Part shown: positions 11,048 through 21,272 of the stretch, piece after piece
Numbering within the stretch: position 1 is the first letter of the stretch
How the letters are laid out: each line of letters begins with the position of its first letter
Assembly (NCBI GenBank): GCA_038025085.1
Contig: CM076154.1
Location: 17,334,001 to 17,398,000 of the forward strand
Direction: 5' to 3'
Source: Tetragonia tetragonoides
Taxonomy: Eukaryota > Streptophyta > Magnoliopsida > Caryophyllales > Aizoaceae
DNA: 64,000 nt
The notes under the pieces: generated by a model
Databases searched by the model: none
What the model was told of the DNA's origin: nothing
What the model saw: only the letters and a program-made list of their open reading frames with translations
Position numbers and translations under genes: made by a program

Positions 11048-12242
11048 TTGCTTGTCGGTGACTTGCATGTTTTCCGGTTTGGTAATTCTGAATTATGCCC
11101 TTTGGTGGAGGAATTTGCTGCGATCACTAATATTCCTGATGTTCTTCCCCCAGCTGTGCCTTATGTGAGTGATGGTTTTAGGGATCTATACAGAAAATCC
11201 TTGGGCTTGTCATCTACAGAAGCTAAAAGCATGGTGCTTGGTGCTGATGTGGACTTGGTTCAACTTTGCGAAAAATTCGCTATCTCTTCTGAAAAAGGTG
11301 CCATATTCAGACGTTGCTGTCGACAGGCTTTTGTACTGTGCCTGTTAAACCATCTGTTGTTTGTGAATGCAGAATCTTCAAACATGGGTAGAGCCTCGTT
11401 GCTGCGCGTGGTTAATCAAATGGTTGAAGGGCATTCTCCTTTACATCTGGTGATAGGAGAAACAATTATTGGGCTTGACAGGTTGAAAACATCTCCTAAC
11501 CAAGCTTTCTCGGGCAGCCCCCTACTGCTTCAAATCTGGTTATGCGAGCATTTGAGGTTGATAGAGTCGCCGGATAATCTGATTATCCCTGTTCCTTGGA
11601 CTTGGTCAAAGAAGACTTATACTGCTGCTAGCTTTCGGGTGAGGAAAAGGCTATATTCTGAAAAGTCCCTGGCTGAATGGGATGCCTTTTTCCAGGCGAG
11701 ACCTATCATTCGTTGGCATGTGTACTGGTGGAGTTTGACTTCTTTAGTGGCTTGTGATGATCTGATCCTCCATACTACTATATTAAGTTTGTACAGGACC
11801 ACTTTCTTCTTTCCTTGTAGGGTCATGAGGCAATATGGCTTGAGGCAGGTGATTCCTCGCAGGAACTACAAGACCCAATGTAGTCGCCTTAACCACTGAA
11901 TTTGCAGCTGAGTGGGGAAAATATTGGCGTAGCCGGTATCGCTGGGCTGTACCTCGGATGATTGCCACAACCCAGGTTTCTGAAACCTATCTGAACTGGC
12001 TATCCTGCAGTGATGGGGAAGCGAGACGAGTCCTTCGTCATGAGGAGTGGGACCAACTAAAGCCTAGGTATGACTCACAAACAGGAGGCAAGAAAAGGAA
12101 GGAATTGTCTCGAATGGGAGACTACCATGTACTGAAGAGAGGCAAGCCCCCAGCTCAAGGAAGCGATCACAGGTCGTCCTCAAGCCAGGGTCCTTCAAAG
12201 AAGAACTCTTCAACGGTGCCTTTTAAAGGGAAGAAGGATTAA
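11048..12242 (+). pseudogene. DUF7745-like ORF carried antisense in the Tat element
   Basis: The open frame 11048-11899 continues, after a +1-type frameshift near 11880, into the frame ending at 12242, giving about 395 codons. The start of the domain (FRFGNSELCPLVEEFAAITNIP) resembles the conserved N-terminal region of plant DUF7745 proteins, which are found mostly next to retrotransposons. The C-terminus is basic and Ser-rich. The 5' part is cut by a poly-T run, so the true N-terminus is missing. An AATAAA signal at 12379-12384 is consistent with plus-strand transcription. The family call rests on recalled similarity. Confidence 0.55.
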
Positions 12243-12544
12243 AGTAGTTCTCTAAGAAAGCAAGTCTAGTTTTCAAAAGAAAATAATTATAGGAATTTGT
12301 TTAGCTTAAACCCTCATAGTTGCATTATTTTCTTAGGATGTTTTAATTCTCGCAATGTAAGCTTATTCATTGAGTTTGAATAAAGATTATACTTTTGAAT
12401 GAGTTGAATGGAATTTGTTGATTGATTTTGGCCGGGCCCCTTTGAAAGGGTTACCTACGTATCCAGTGTGGAATCAGGTCAGCGTAGTTCGTTCAATTAG
12501 TGTTCATCTTTTTTTTTTTTTTTTTTTTTTTTAGTTTTTTGTTT
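12243..12544. other. Spacer between antisense ORF and integrase end
   Basis: The segment holds the AATAAA signal, a GGGTTACCTACGTATCC segment of a kind often seen in plant Tat elements, and a poly-T run at about 12510-12532. No ORF is present. Confidence 0.5.
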
Positions 12545-13819
12545 TTAGGCGTAACACTTCTTCAATTGATCCATGTTGGTGAGCTGGCTGAACTCGATGC
12601 CATCAATATCCATGAGTCTGATGGCGCCTCCTGATAAGATGTCTTTGATGATGAATGGTCCGGGCCAGTTCGGTCGAAACTTGCCTCTAGGGTCGGTTAC
12701 TGGGGCTCGTAGTTCTTTCCAAATCAAGTCCCCTTCCTGTAAGTTTCGAGGTCAAACTCTTTTGTTGAATGCTCTCGCCATGAGTTGTTGATACATGTGG
12801 GAATGGTCTAGGGCCCGTAGCCGTCTCTCATCTGTGAACATAAGCTCTTCATAGCGAGTTTGTAATCATTGGGTTTCGGGGATATCTCCTTCTAAGGCTA
12901 TGCGCATGGATGGTAGGTGGACTTCTATGGGCAGAACTGCTTCCATTCCATAGACTAGGGAGTAAGGTGTTGCTCCCGTAGAGGATCTTATGGATTTCCT
13001 ATACCCCCAAAGGGCAAATGGGAGTTTGATGGGCCAATCCTTGTAGTTTTCTATCATCTTTTTAATGATAGTCTTAAGGTTTTTGTTGGCGGCTTCTACT
13101 GCACCATTGGTTTGGGGACGGTAAGGGGATGATTTGTGGTGCTGAATTTTGTAGCTTTTAAGGAGGGTGGCGGTTTCGGCTTTGAAATGGGATCCGTGGT
13201 CACTTATGATTTCATGTGGAACACCGTATCGGCAAATGATGTTGTTCCTTATGAATTTGGACACTTGTTTGGAGGTAAGGATGGCGTAGGACTGGGCTTC
13301 AACCCATTTGGTAAAATAGTCTATGGCTACCAGGATGTATTCATGTCCTCCCGAGCCCTTTGGGATGATCTTTCCAATGATGTCTATTCCCCATGCAGAA
13401 AATGGCCAAGGAGAAGTAAAGTTGTGAAGCATCGAGGGTGGCATATGCTGTAGGTTGGCATATATTTGACACTTCTTACATTTCTTGACATAGTCGTAAC
13501 AATCCTTTTCCATAGTAGTCTAGTAGTATCCCAGTCGTAGGACCTTTTTGGAGAGCATTCGACCATTCATGTGTGGCCCACACACACCATTGTGCACTTC
13601 GTCCATGATCTCTGCAGCTTCTTCGGCGTTCACACATCTGAGGTTTATCCCGTTGTGGGTTTTTTTGTACAGAACCCCCTTGTATTCTATGTATTGCGCC
13701 GCTAAGAGACGGATGGCCCGTTGAGCTCTTAGTGGGGCATCTTCAGGGTACGCTCCTTTGGTGATGTAGTTATAGACGTCTTGGTACCAAGGGTCTTCTT
13801 CGATCGGAGCGAAGATCAT
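12545..13819 (-). pseudogene. Integrase region of the Tat element
   Basis: Read on the minus strand, one frame runs from 13819 to 12545 with three in-frame stops: TAG near 13520, TGA near 12863 and TGA near 12751. It starts with a linker typical of Tat pol (PWYQDVYNYITKG). The HHCC zinc-binding residues follow (VHNGVCGPHMNG ... CKKC), then the catalytic triad D (WGIDIIGK), D (ISDHGSHF) and E (NGAVEAANK), and a C-terminal GPF-type segment. Each stop can be explained by one transition from Trp or Arg codons, the pattern expected for decay of methylated DNA. No chromodomain is seen, in line with Tat elements. Confidence 0.85.
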
Positions 13820-14255
13820 TTCCGTGTCGAGGTTGTTGCAAAAGGTCGGCCCGCTTCTTCTTCTTGAGGAGTGGCACCATTGGGGGGAGTTCAGCTACTC
13901 AAATTCCTGTAAAAGTGTAAACTTGTATTCTTGCTTTGCGAAATTCACTTACATTACTCAAATTGATTAGTTAGTGATTTGTGCAACTCTGTATTCATTG
14001 GATTTGTCAATAGTTAAACAAAGAGAGAAATGAGCAAGAGGAGTTTTTATTGATTTGCAAGAATAGATAAGCACACATGACTTTAGGGAAGAGGGTCCCT
14101 AATACCCGTCAAAAGGAAGCTAGACTTAGAAGGAAAATAGAAGGGGAACCCCCCTTGTTCAAGACTCAACCTAAAGATTTAGTTAAGACCCTAACTCGAC
14201 AGGACTTGGAGACTCAGACTCGATTCCTCTAGCTCTTGCAAGTAACCAATCAGTT
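13820..14255. other. Deletion zone where RT and RNase H should be
   Basis: Only a few residues of the integrase linker (TFCNNLDTEM) can be read upstream of 13819. The rest has no RT motif on either strand. In complete Tat elements about 2 kb of RT/RNase H would stand here, so this is the scar of a large deletion. Confidence 0.7.
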
Positions 14256-15029
14256 CTAGGGCTCTTCATCCTCTTTCAGAGGTGGTGGTACCTCCCCGCT
14301 GTCTATGATCTCTTGTATGTCATGTTTCAGGCGAAGGCATTTGTCCGTGTGGTGGCCGAAAACCTGGTGATAGCGGCAGTAGAGGTCCGGGTCTCTATGC
14401 ATTTCTTGGAGGTCATAAGGCAGGATTGTAGATTTCAGATCTCCCCTCCATATGAGGGTGTTCATGACATTACCAATGGGGGCATTCAGTTGGGTATACT
14501 CCTTTTGGTTAAAGCGGCGCCACCCTTTCCTGGCCCATGAGCTGGGCGACCACATAGTCCCTCGATCAATGAAAGTGGTGATTACCCTCTTCAGTCGCTT
14601 GCATTGGTTAGTGTGGTGCCCATTAGCTTCACAGTATTTGCACCGAAGATAGGGGTTTCCATCCCTGGGCAGAATGCGAGGGGTGGGTCTCCTTCGGTGA
14701 GCATATCCATACTTGACCATTTTGTCGAACATTTCATCTTGTTGGAAGCAAGCTTCTCCTTTGGCCAGAATAATGTTACATTCCATGGGTCGTTCCAATG
14801 AGGCGATTTTCTCTTTCATTTGCCGAATTGTGTTGTGGTGATGTGCCATGTAGATGGACATTCCCTCGATAGTTTCCTTTACTTCTTCAAACTCATCGGG
14901 TTCCCCTATTTCTTCAGAAGGGTAGGTCTCGAATTCCTTGGAACTGTCTGAGCTACGAGAGTTGGTATCTTCTTCTATGAGAGCTACCTCTTCAGGGGAG
15001 AATCCATAGGTCGACATCTTCACTATCAT
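14256..15029 (-). pseudogene. Double zinc-knuckle ORF of the Tat element
   Basis: This 257-residue frame is acidic at the start and carries two knuckles. One is canonical CCHC (CKYCEANGHHTNQC, about residues 129-142). The other is a variant with His in the second position (CRYHQVFGHHTDKC, about residues 217-230). The second is very like the knuckle in the gag fragment near 16020, which suggests an internal duplication. The frame overlaps the end of the protease ORF in another phase. Its precise role is unknown; nucleic-acid binding is inferred from the knuckles. Confidence 0.6.
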
Positions 15030-16095
15030 GCTCTATCTTCAAGACAGGAGTCTTATCAATAGTTGCCTTGACGGGGTTGGCTTTGATTTCCACAATTTCG
15101 CCTTCCAACATCATTTTGACTTTCTGGTGCAAGGTAGAGGCTACAGCGTTTAAACCGTGAAACCAAGGTCGTCCCAGGAACAAGTTGAACGTAGTTGGGA
15201 TATCCATTACATAAAACTGAACCATCTTTTCTATAGCCCCAGAGGTAATGTTCATAGTTATGGTGCCCAGCACCTTTCGACTAGAGTTATCATACGCGCG
15301 CAAGCCTTGCGCTGAGTTAGCCAAATTGTTGATGTCAATGCCTTGTTTTGTCGCGGTCCTTAATGGGCATACATTCACGGCCGAGCCGTTGTCCACTAGG
15401 GTCATGGGTACATACTTGCCCATTGCGAATACAGTTAAGTATAGAGCATTATTGTGTGAAGACCCCTCTGGCAGTAACTCCTTGTCTGAAAAAGTGATGG
15501 ATGGCCTAGTTTTATCCCCTACCAAGAAATTGACCAGTTCGTCAGGCCTCATGTCAGGCGATACTGAGACCTTTGACAAAGCTTCTAAAATGGCCTGACG
15601 ATGTTCATAGGATGAAGCTAGAAGTTGCCAAATGGAGATGTCAGCCTTGATCCTCTTGAGTTGTCCTATGATGGGAGATTCTTTCTCCTTTGCGGGGATT
15701 TCTTCCACTTCCTCCTCAACTGGAGGCGGGACCCTGTTATTATAGATGTTTGGTGACCTATAATGACGACCAGAGCGCGTCAAGTGGGCCACTCCTACGG
15801 GTGATCTGGTTTGGATCTCACATACGTCTTCTTCGTCACTGTCCCATATTTCAGCAATTTCGAGTCCCACAGCATCTTCGACACTTATATACAAAATGGC
15901 ACCCAAAGGGTTGTTTGAGTTGCTGGGTGCTTGACCTGGTTTTGGTAAGGGTATGGTGTCGTTCTCAATTCTATCTTGGATAGCATGTTTGAGGGCCCAA
16001 CAGTTGTCAGTGTCGTGCCCTTTCTTGATGATATTTGCAGTATTCCCCTTCTCTCCAGTTGCGATTCTTGACAGGTGGTTCCGGAGTTGGTCCAA
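14992..16095 (-). pseudogene. Aspartic protease ORF of the Tat element
   Basis: The 367-residue frame begins within the gag nucleocapsid region (HDTDNCWALKHAIQ). It contains a retropepsin-like domain with VDNGSAVNVCP as the active-site segment and FLGRPWFHGLNA as the downstream conserved block. The usual D[ST]G is DNG here, which occurs in Tat-type proteases. It is out of phase with both the gag part upstream and the knuckle ORF downstream. Confidence 0.75.
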
Positions 16096-17304
16096 TGGGT
16101 TGCAGCAGATTATTTTTAATCATTCTTTCAAGAGCATGTGATAGAGTCATTTCAAGAGGGGTGAATTCCCTTGGCGTCCTTCTCTCAGCAAAGGTGTTCA
16201 CAGCATCTACCTCGTTAACTTGAGCACCAGAAGAGGTTCCGACAGTCGCCCTCTTGTCTCTCCCATAAGTGAAAGGCTTAGGGGGCACTTGGTCTTTATT
16301 TTTGTTGATATCATCCTCAATAAGAATACCAACGTCATATAGACGTTGATATGAGTCAATGGCCTGATACTGCAGGTGACCTTTATAAGCCGGTTGCAAG
16401 TTCTTAATAAAATGCCTGATCTGTTCAGTTTCAGAAGGCCTTTCCACCATTTCAGCTATCTTGGACTTCCATCGACGGAGGAATTTAGTGAATACCTCAT
16501 TCCTCTCTTGAGTAGTGATTTCAAGCTCCCTCTGAGTGATGGGGAGAGTGGTGTTGCCCTTATATCGAGCCAAGAAGACCGTGGTAAAATCAGACAAGGT
16601 TGGGTAGCTCTCTAAGTCTAAGGAATAGAACCAATGTCGAGCATGTGTATCGAGGTCTGAGAAAACAGGTGGGCATAGAGCTTCTTGTTGATTCCTCTCA
16701 GAGCCATAGCAGTAGTGAAGGATTTCAGGTGATCCTGTGGGTTGTCCACTCCAGTGAAAGTGGGCACTTAAGGCATAGAAAACTTGGCTGGAAGCTTACC
16801 CTTGATTTTAGTGTCGAACTTTCCCACATTGGCGCTATAGTTGGAAACCAAACCACTTTTCTTGAGCACGGAGGTAATCTTAGCTAACATAGCATCTGAC
16901 CCTTCCTCCTCAGAATCGGAAACAGAAGGGACTTTTTCTTCTCTCTTTCTTTCCATGTCATCCATTCTGAGCTGAACCTTCTCTAGCTCACTCATGAGGT
17001 CATCAAATCTTTCATCCATGGTTTTAGGCATTGTGAAGTTGGGAGGAGTGATTGGTGTGGAGAAGAAGGTATGTAGTGATGGTGAATTTATTGATGGTGA
17101 AGCTGTTTGTGGTGGAGGTAAACGGGAACTGGGCGGCGTAGACGGTTGTAGACGAACCAACCTTGCCGAAGGCTGGGCCCAACGTTTCTCAAGATTTCCT
17201 TTCTTCTTCGGACCCCCTATCCTGAATAGGAAGCAAGGAGCACTTAGTAACGAAGAACATGAAACTCTCATCAAATGAAAAATCGACCCACACGTAGAAA
17301 ACAC
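16007..17304 (-). pseudogene. Gag of the Tat element, frameshifted
   Basis: The likely start is the ATG at 17033 (MPKTMDERFDDL), although the frame is open to 17304. The N-terminal piece is a Glu/Lys-rich coiled coil. It stops at 16768, then continues in another frame (16597-16007) through the retrotransposon gag core and ends in a CHHC-type knuckle that is itself frameshifted at ~16010. At least two frameshifts and several stops are present. Confidence 0.75.
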
Positions 17305-18261
17305 ATTGTCCTAAAAGGAAGGTCCTTAAGCCTAAATGCCCAAATATTTCCCTAATGTTCAAAGGAAATAAAGTCAATGAACGAAAATCAGAAAAATAGA
17401 AAAAGATAATTATCCTAATTTTATTTTCCTAGACTCGAAGAAAATGAAAAATGGGATAGATAAATAAATAAATAAATAAAAGAAAATTCGGTCCCTCTTT
17501 TTTTTATTTTTTTTTTTCGGCGTTTCTTGTTTTTTTTGCTTCGCCGTTTTTTTTTTGTTGTTTTTTTTTTTTGATTTTTTTTTTTAACCGAATCTGAATT
17601 ACATCCAAGAAAAAGAAAAATACAAAATAAGAAAAAAGGGGAGGGAAATTTAAAGACTGACTCTCTAGAAATTGTTTCTGACTTTCAGAATAGATCATTC
17701 GGAAAATGATGAGTGTTCATTGAATTTGAATTCTCACACCATTTTGGGCACTAGGGACTAACTAAAATAAAAGAAAAGACTCCTAGCACATAGGTACATG
17801 TTGGCACATAATCACGTAATTCATGCATTCAAGCAGGCATTATAACAACGTAACTTACAGGCAAACATGTGATCAGACGGGCATTATAACGACACATGCA
17901 CAACAAGCAAGCGGATGCATGAATGTGGGTTAAAGGCTTTTGGCTCCTGTGAGGTTACCACGACAAATTACAATTTCCGTTCGACGGATGGTCGACACAT
18001 CGATTGTAATTCTTTTCATCAACAAAGGATTGATGAGTCATGGGTGAGGAAGCGTCGATTTGCACGATAGGGCAACTGTATATTCCTTTAGATATACGCG
18101 TTGTCTACGAGTTGCGACACAAACTTCCTCGAGGGTCGATAAGGGTCAAAAGGTTGTGCCGAGGCACATGCAAATGATGCAAATAATGCAAAATAATATG
18201 GAACATGTTATTTAAATAATTAAACAAACTTGACTTTCGAATCTCACCCTCTTAAATAAGT
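17305..18261 (-). other. Leader of the Tat element
   Basis: Noncoding sequence between primer site and gag. It contains poly-T and T-rich tracts at 17498-17585 and short direct repeats around 17830-17920 (GCATTATAACRACR). Confidence 0.6.
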
Positions 18262-18279
18262 CCCCAGTTGAGTCGCCAC
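18262..18279 (-). promoter_or_regulatory. Primer-binding site of the Tat element
   Basis: On the minus strand, immediately after the 5' LTR, comes GTGGCGACTCAACTGGGG. The TGGCGACTC start follows the LTR by one base, as expected for a tRNA 3' CCA match. I do not assign the tRNA. Confidence 0.6.
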
Positions 18280-19064
18280 TGTAAGGACCCGGGATTTTTC
18301 ATTACCAATCCTTTTGTTTTCCCCGGAAGTGCATCCTTATAGAAAATTTGTCATTTGGGGGCTTAGATAAGTTCAAGGGACCATCGAGTTAGAAAAGCTT
18401 TTGAAAAGACTTGAATTGAATAAAAACAATGAAAGAGGTCACAAATCTGCTATCGGCGTTTTATCGAAGGGACAAACCGAAGGGACAACCCAATAGCGCG
18501 AAAAGTGAACTAATCATATTTTTAGAAAGACTCCCGCTTATATAGAACATATAAGTACCCAAGAATAATAGGTTTGGGGGCGAAGGTACGAGTTGGGAAG
18601 GTGTTAGGCACCCAACTCGCCCGTATTATGACGGCCTCTACTAACTCAAGTTTGCTTAATAATTTAAAGACATAATTTCCATACAAACCGGATTAACAAC
18701 CTAGACTTAGACTATTAATTGGTTCATCACAAGCATCACAACATTTATTTTAACCCTTATTTAGACATGCATTTGATTTGACAAGTTGAGCAGCACAACG
18801 ACTATACATACAGTATTTAGGAAGCAATAAAAACGTTATTCAAGCATGATATATACATTATGACTATTTAGAAAATAGACAGTTAAGCAATTAATTTAAT
18901 TTGAGCCCTCAGGAATTTGTACCAGAACTGTAGGCTATATTTGACAAGAATAGTAAAAATAGATCTCAAGTTTGGAAGAAAGAGGGGGAAGCTCAGTGTC
19001 AATACTCCCGAGAATAGAGGTTGTCAACTGTAGACTGTCTGTTTTGAACTGAGGGTGGAGGGTT

Positions 19065-19074
19065 GTTTATATAG
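19065..19074 (-). promoter_or_regulatory. TATA box in the 5' LTR
   Basis: The minus strand reads CCTATATAAACA. The same box is at 5663-5672 in the 3' LTR. It would start transcription towards gag. Confidence 0.6.
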
Positions 19075-19237
19075 GCGTGTGAAGTAGGGTTGAACGGGTG
19101 AAAATTGAGCTGAAAACGAGACGGGTCTGAAAAATGAGTCGGGCCCGAAGGGAAAGGCAACGCCGCTAGCGGCGATGGCCTAGGCCGCTAGCGGCCCTGG
19201 GACATCTTCCAGGGCTGCTGACAGCCAGCAGCCAGCT

Positions 19238-19262
19238 GGATGACGTCATAATGACGTCATCC
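19238..19262. promoter_or_regulatory. Double TGACGTCA palindrome in the LTR
   Basis: Two complete TGACGTCA (C-box/CRE-type) sites at 19241-19248 and 19252-19259 form a 25-bp near-perfect palindrome. It lies about 170 bp upstream of the TATA box in the direction of transcription, and is conserved at 5817-5841 in the other LTR. Paired TGACG sites are known TGA/bZIP targets (as-1 type), so stress or hormone-responsive LTR activity is plausible. Confidence 0.55.
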
Positions 19263-19580
19263 AGCCTGTCTTTATCCTCCAGGGAATTTCTAACGATCCG
19301 AAAAAATAGGAAAAGACCGTCTTACCCTTGAGTGGTGAAAGACGATTTTACCCCTATATCGCAACTTGGCGACCGGAGGTCGGAATGAGGCATGAGACGT
19401 GTCGTTGGAAAGCTCTTGAATGAGGCTTTTGGATGGAATGAAATAAAGGAGCGTTTGGAGGAAAACCTGAGACCTTATTTTAAACTATTAAAGCAAAATA
19501 GCAGTTCAAGCTTTAAAAAATACTCCTTTCATCATCGGGCTTTTGCGGAGAAATCTGAAGACGCTTTTTTGGCGTCTACA

Positions 19581-21267
19581 GGCTGATTCAGACTTTTTGC
19601 ATTGAATGATGAGATCAAGAACTGTGTGACTGGCAGCTGCAGATACAAACTAGTACTGTATATAGACATTTAATGCCTGCAGCCCCAAGAGTCCCCTAAA
19701 ATAACATGGTACGTTAATGGGAGCTTATCTTATGGTGGTGTGTTAATGCTAGAATAGTTAATGCAAATCTGGCAGCAACTTTCTATCACATATCGCTTGA
19801 GATAAATCATAGAGTTTTCAAGATCAAAAGCAGCAGACAACAACCATACTAAAACAAGATAACTTTTGAGCTGCATACTGGAGCTTCAAGAGCTGGAGAC
19901 GAGAACATTCAGGAACTTTTTCAGGGAAAACTTGACTTCTTTGTTTAGAGTTATTGCCCCTGTTTGCAGTTGTCTCTCTACTGGTTGGCAAACGATTGCG
20001 CTCCCTCTTTTGTAGCCCTTTCTAGAAGGTACGCAAGGTGAGAGCTAGGATACCCTTCCATGATTGTGAATTCGAGTATCTTGATCAGTTTTTGTGTTTT
20101 CTGTGGGAGCTGTTGCTCTTGAAACTGACTGCATATCATAATTTGGAAGTAATAAAATTATTTACTTTCCAAAAAAAATTAGGGTGTTATGTTACTGCAA
20201 TTGTCACTTCTTTAACTCTACAACTAATTTTCAAGTCGAGGCATGCAAGAAATTTATATATACTGAGGTAGTATGAGTAATCATTACCTTGAACAATCTT
20301 ATCTTCGTTGTTTCAAGCTCCTGCACACCTGTTTAGCGCAAAACCAAATAGCACCCACCATTAAATTATGATCAAAATGAATAAGTCATGTACGAATATC
20401 AATAACTATCAAAAAGAAACAAGACTATCATACCTCTGGCTTTGTGGAAGAATTCACATTGGCAGATCGGAGATTATTTAGAAGCGTTGCTTGGTCCAAG
20501 TTTATCCAACTTCCTTTTCTTCTTCATTGTGTTTTGTGTTTGTACCTTTGGACTGTACGTTCAATAATAAATGGAAAAACAGGGTCACAACAGCTACATG
20601 ACTGTCCTTCCTCTTTTCAATAGAACTAAAACACATTAGTTATCAAAAATATCGAAGGCAAATGAGGAAACACCTTATTGATTTCTATCTTTGGTTGATG
20701 TTTTGCCTATTTCGGAAGCAATACTAGAAATGACATAAGATTTGAAAGTTAGGTCCTTAAATTCAACTTCATACACGTATAGATCCTCACCTCATTTGCA
20801 CCGACTCTAATGAGCTCGCTCGAAACTGACCTTAGAGTTTACAAGGTGAAAAGCTATAATGCAAACTTCATGATGAAGAAAGAAAACCATAATTCTATCT
20901 TTGATTTTCATAGTCTTTAAACACAATACATTTGGGGCTGATGGCTGCATCTAACACTAATAACCACCCTAGCTCACATCATCACATGTTTTCTGTTATA
21001 CAAGTATCCAAAAAAAAGAGAATAGTAAATCAAATTATAGCTAGACAAGCGAAAAACCTTCATCCAATGCAACCAAACCTACAGTGACATTTAGATAAAG
21101 CACGATATTTCGTAATGTAACCTAGATACAAAATGATGTCCAGCTTAAATAAGCACTGCTTTAATCCATGTGTTAACATTGAATTATTCAAAGATTTGAG
21201 GGCCACTTAAGGAGAAAGGATAATCACTGTAACTGTACTAGGACGCAATTCATCGAGACAGATCCCT
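19581..21267. other. Spacer between the two retrotransposons
   Basis: AT-rich sequence with no intact gene. It contains one copy of a duplicated first-exon-like block (minus strand ATG at 20527 to a GT donor at 20433) that is interrupted by TAA. A possible second short exon lies at about 20279-20337. The related copies are at 48504-48590 and 53871-53957. Confidence 0.5.
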
Positions 21268-21272
21268 GGTTA

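Larger units (their letters stand above)
5408..19580 (-). mobile_element. Tat-lineage Ty3/gypsy retrotransposon, truncated and RT-less
   Basis: The two LTR copies at 5408-6158 and 18280-19580 flank gag, protease and integrase remnants, all read on the minus strand. The outer LTR end reads TGTAGACGCC and the inner end TCCTTACA, giving the expected TG...CA. The 3' LTR lacks the part equivalent to 18280-18810, so the left target duplication is lost. The 3' region holds tandem repeats and two plus-strand genes, as is known for Tat/Ogre/Retand-type elements. Reverse transcriptase and RNase H are absent, so this copy is non-autonomous. Many frameshifts and nonsense codons show it is old. Confidence 0.85.
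18280..19580 (-). repeat. 5' LTR of the Tat element, full length (1301 bp)
   Basis: On the minus strand it starts TGTAGACGCC at 19580 and ends TCCTTACA at 18280. Positions 18811-19580 match the left copy closely. It contains the TATA box, the bZIP palindrome and two GCCGCTAGCGGC palindromes. Confidence 0.85.

Noticed and set aside
13136..13453. 105-codon plus-strand ORF and similar antisense frames at 14313-16887
   Set aside because: Shadows of the minus-strand gag, protease and integrase frames.
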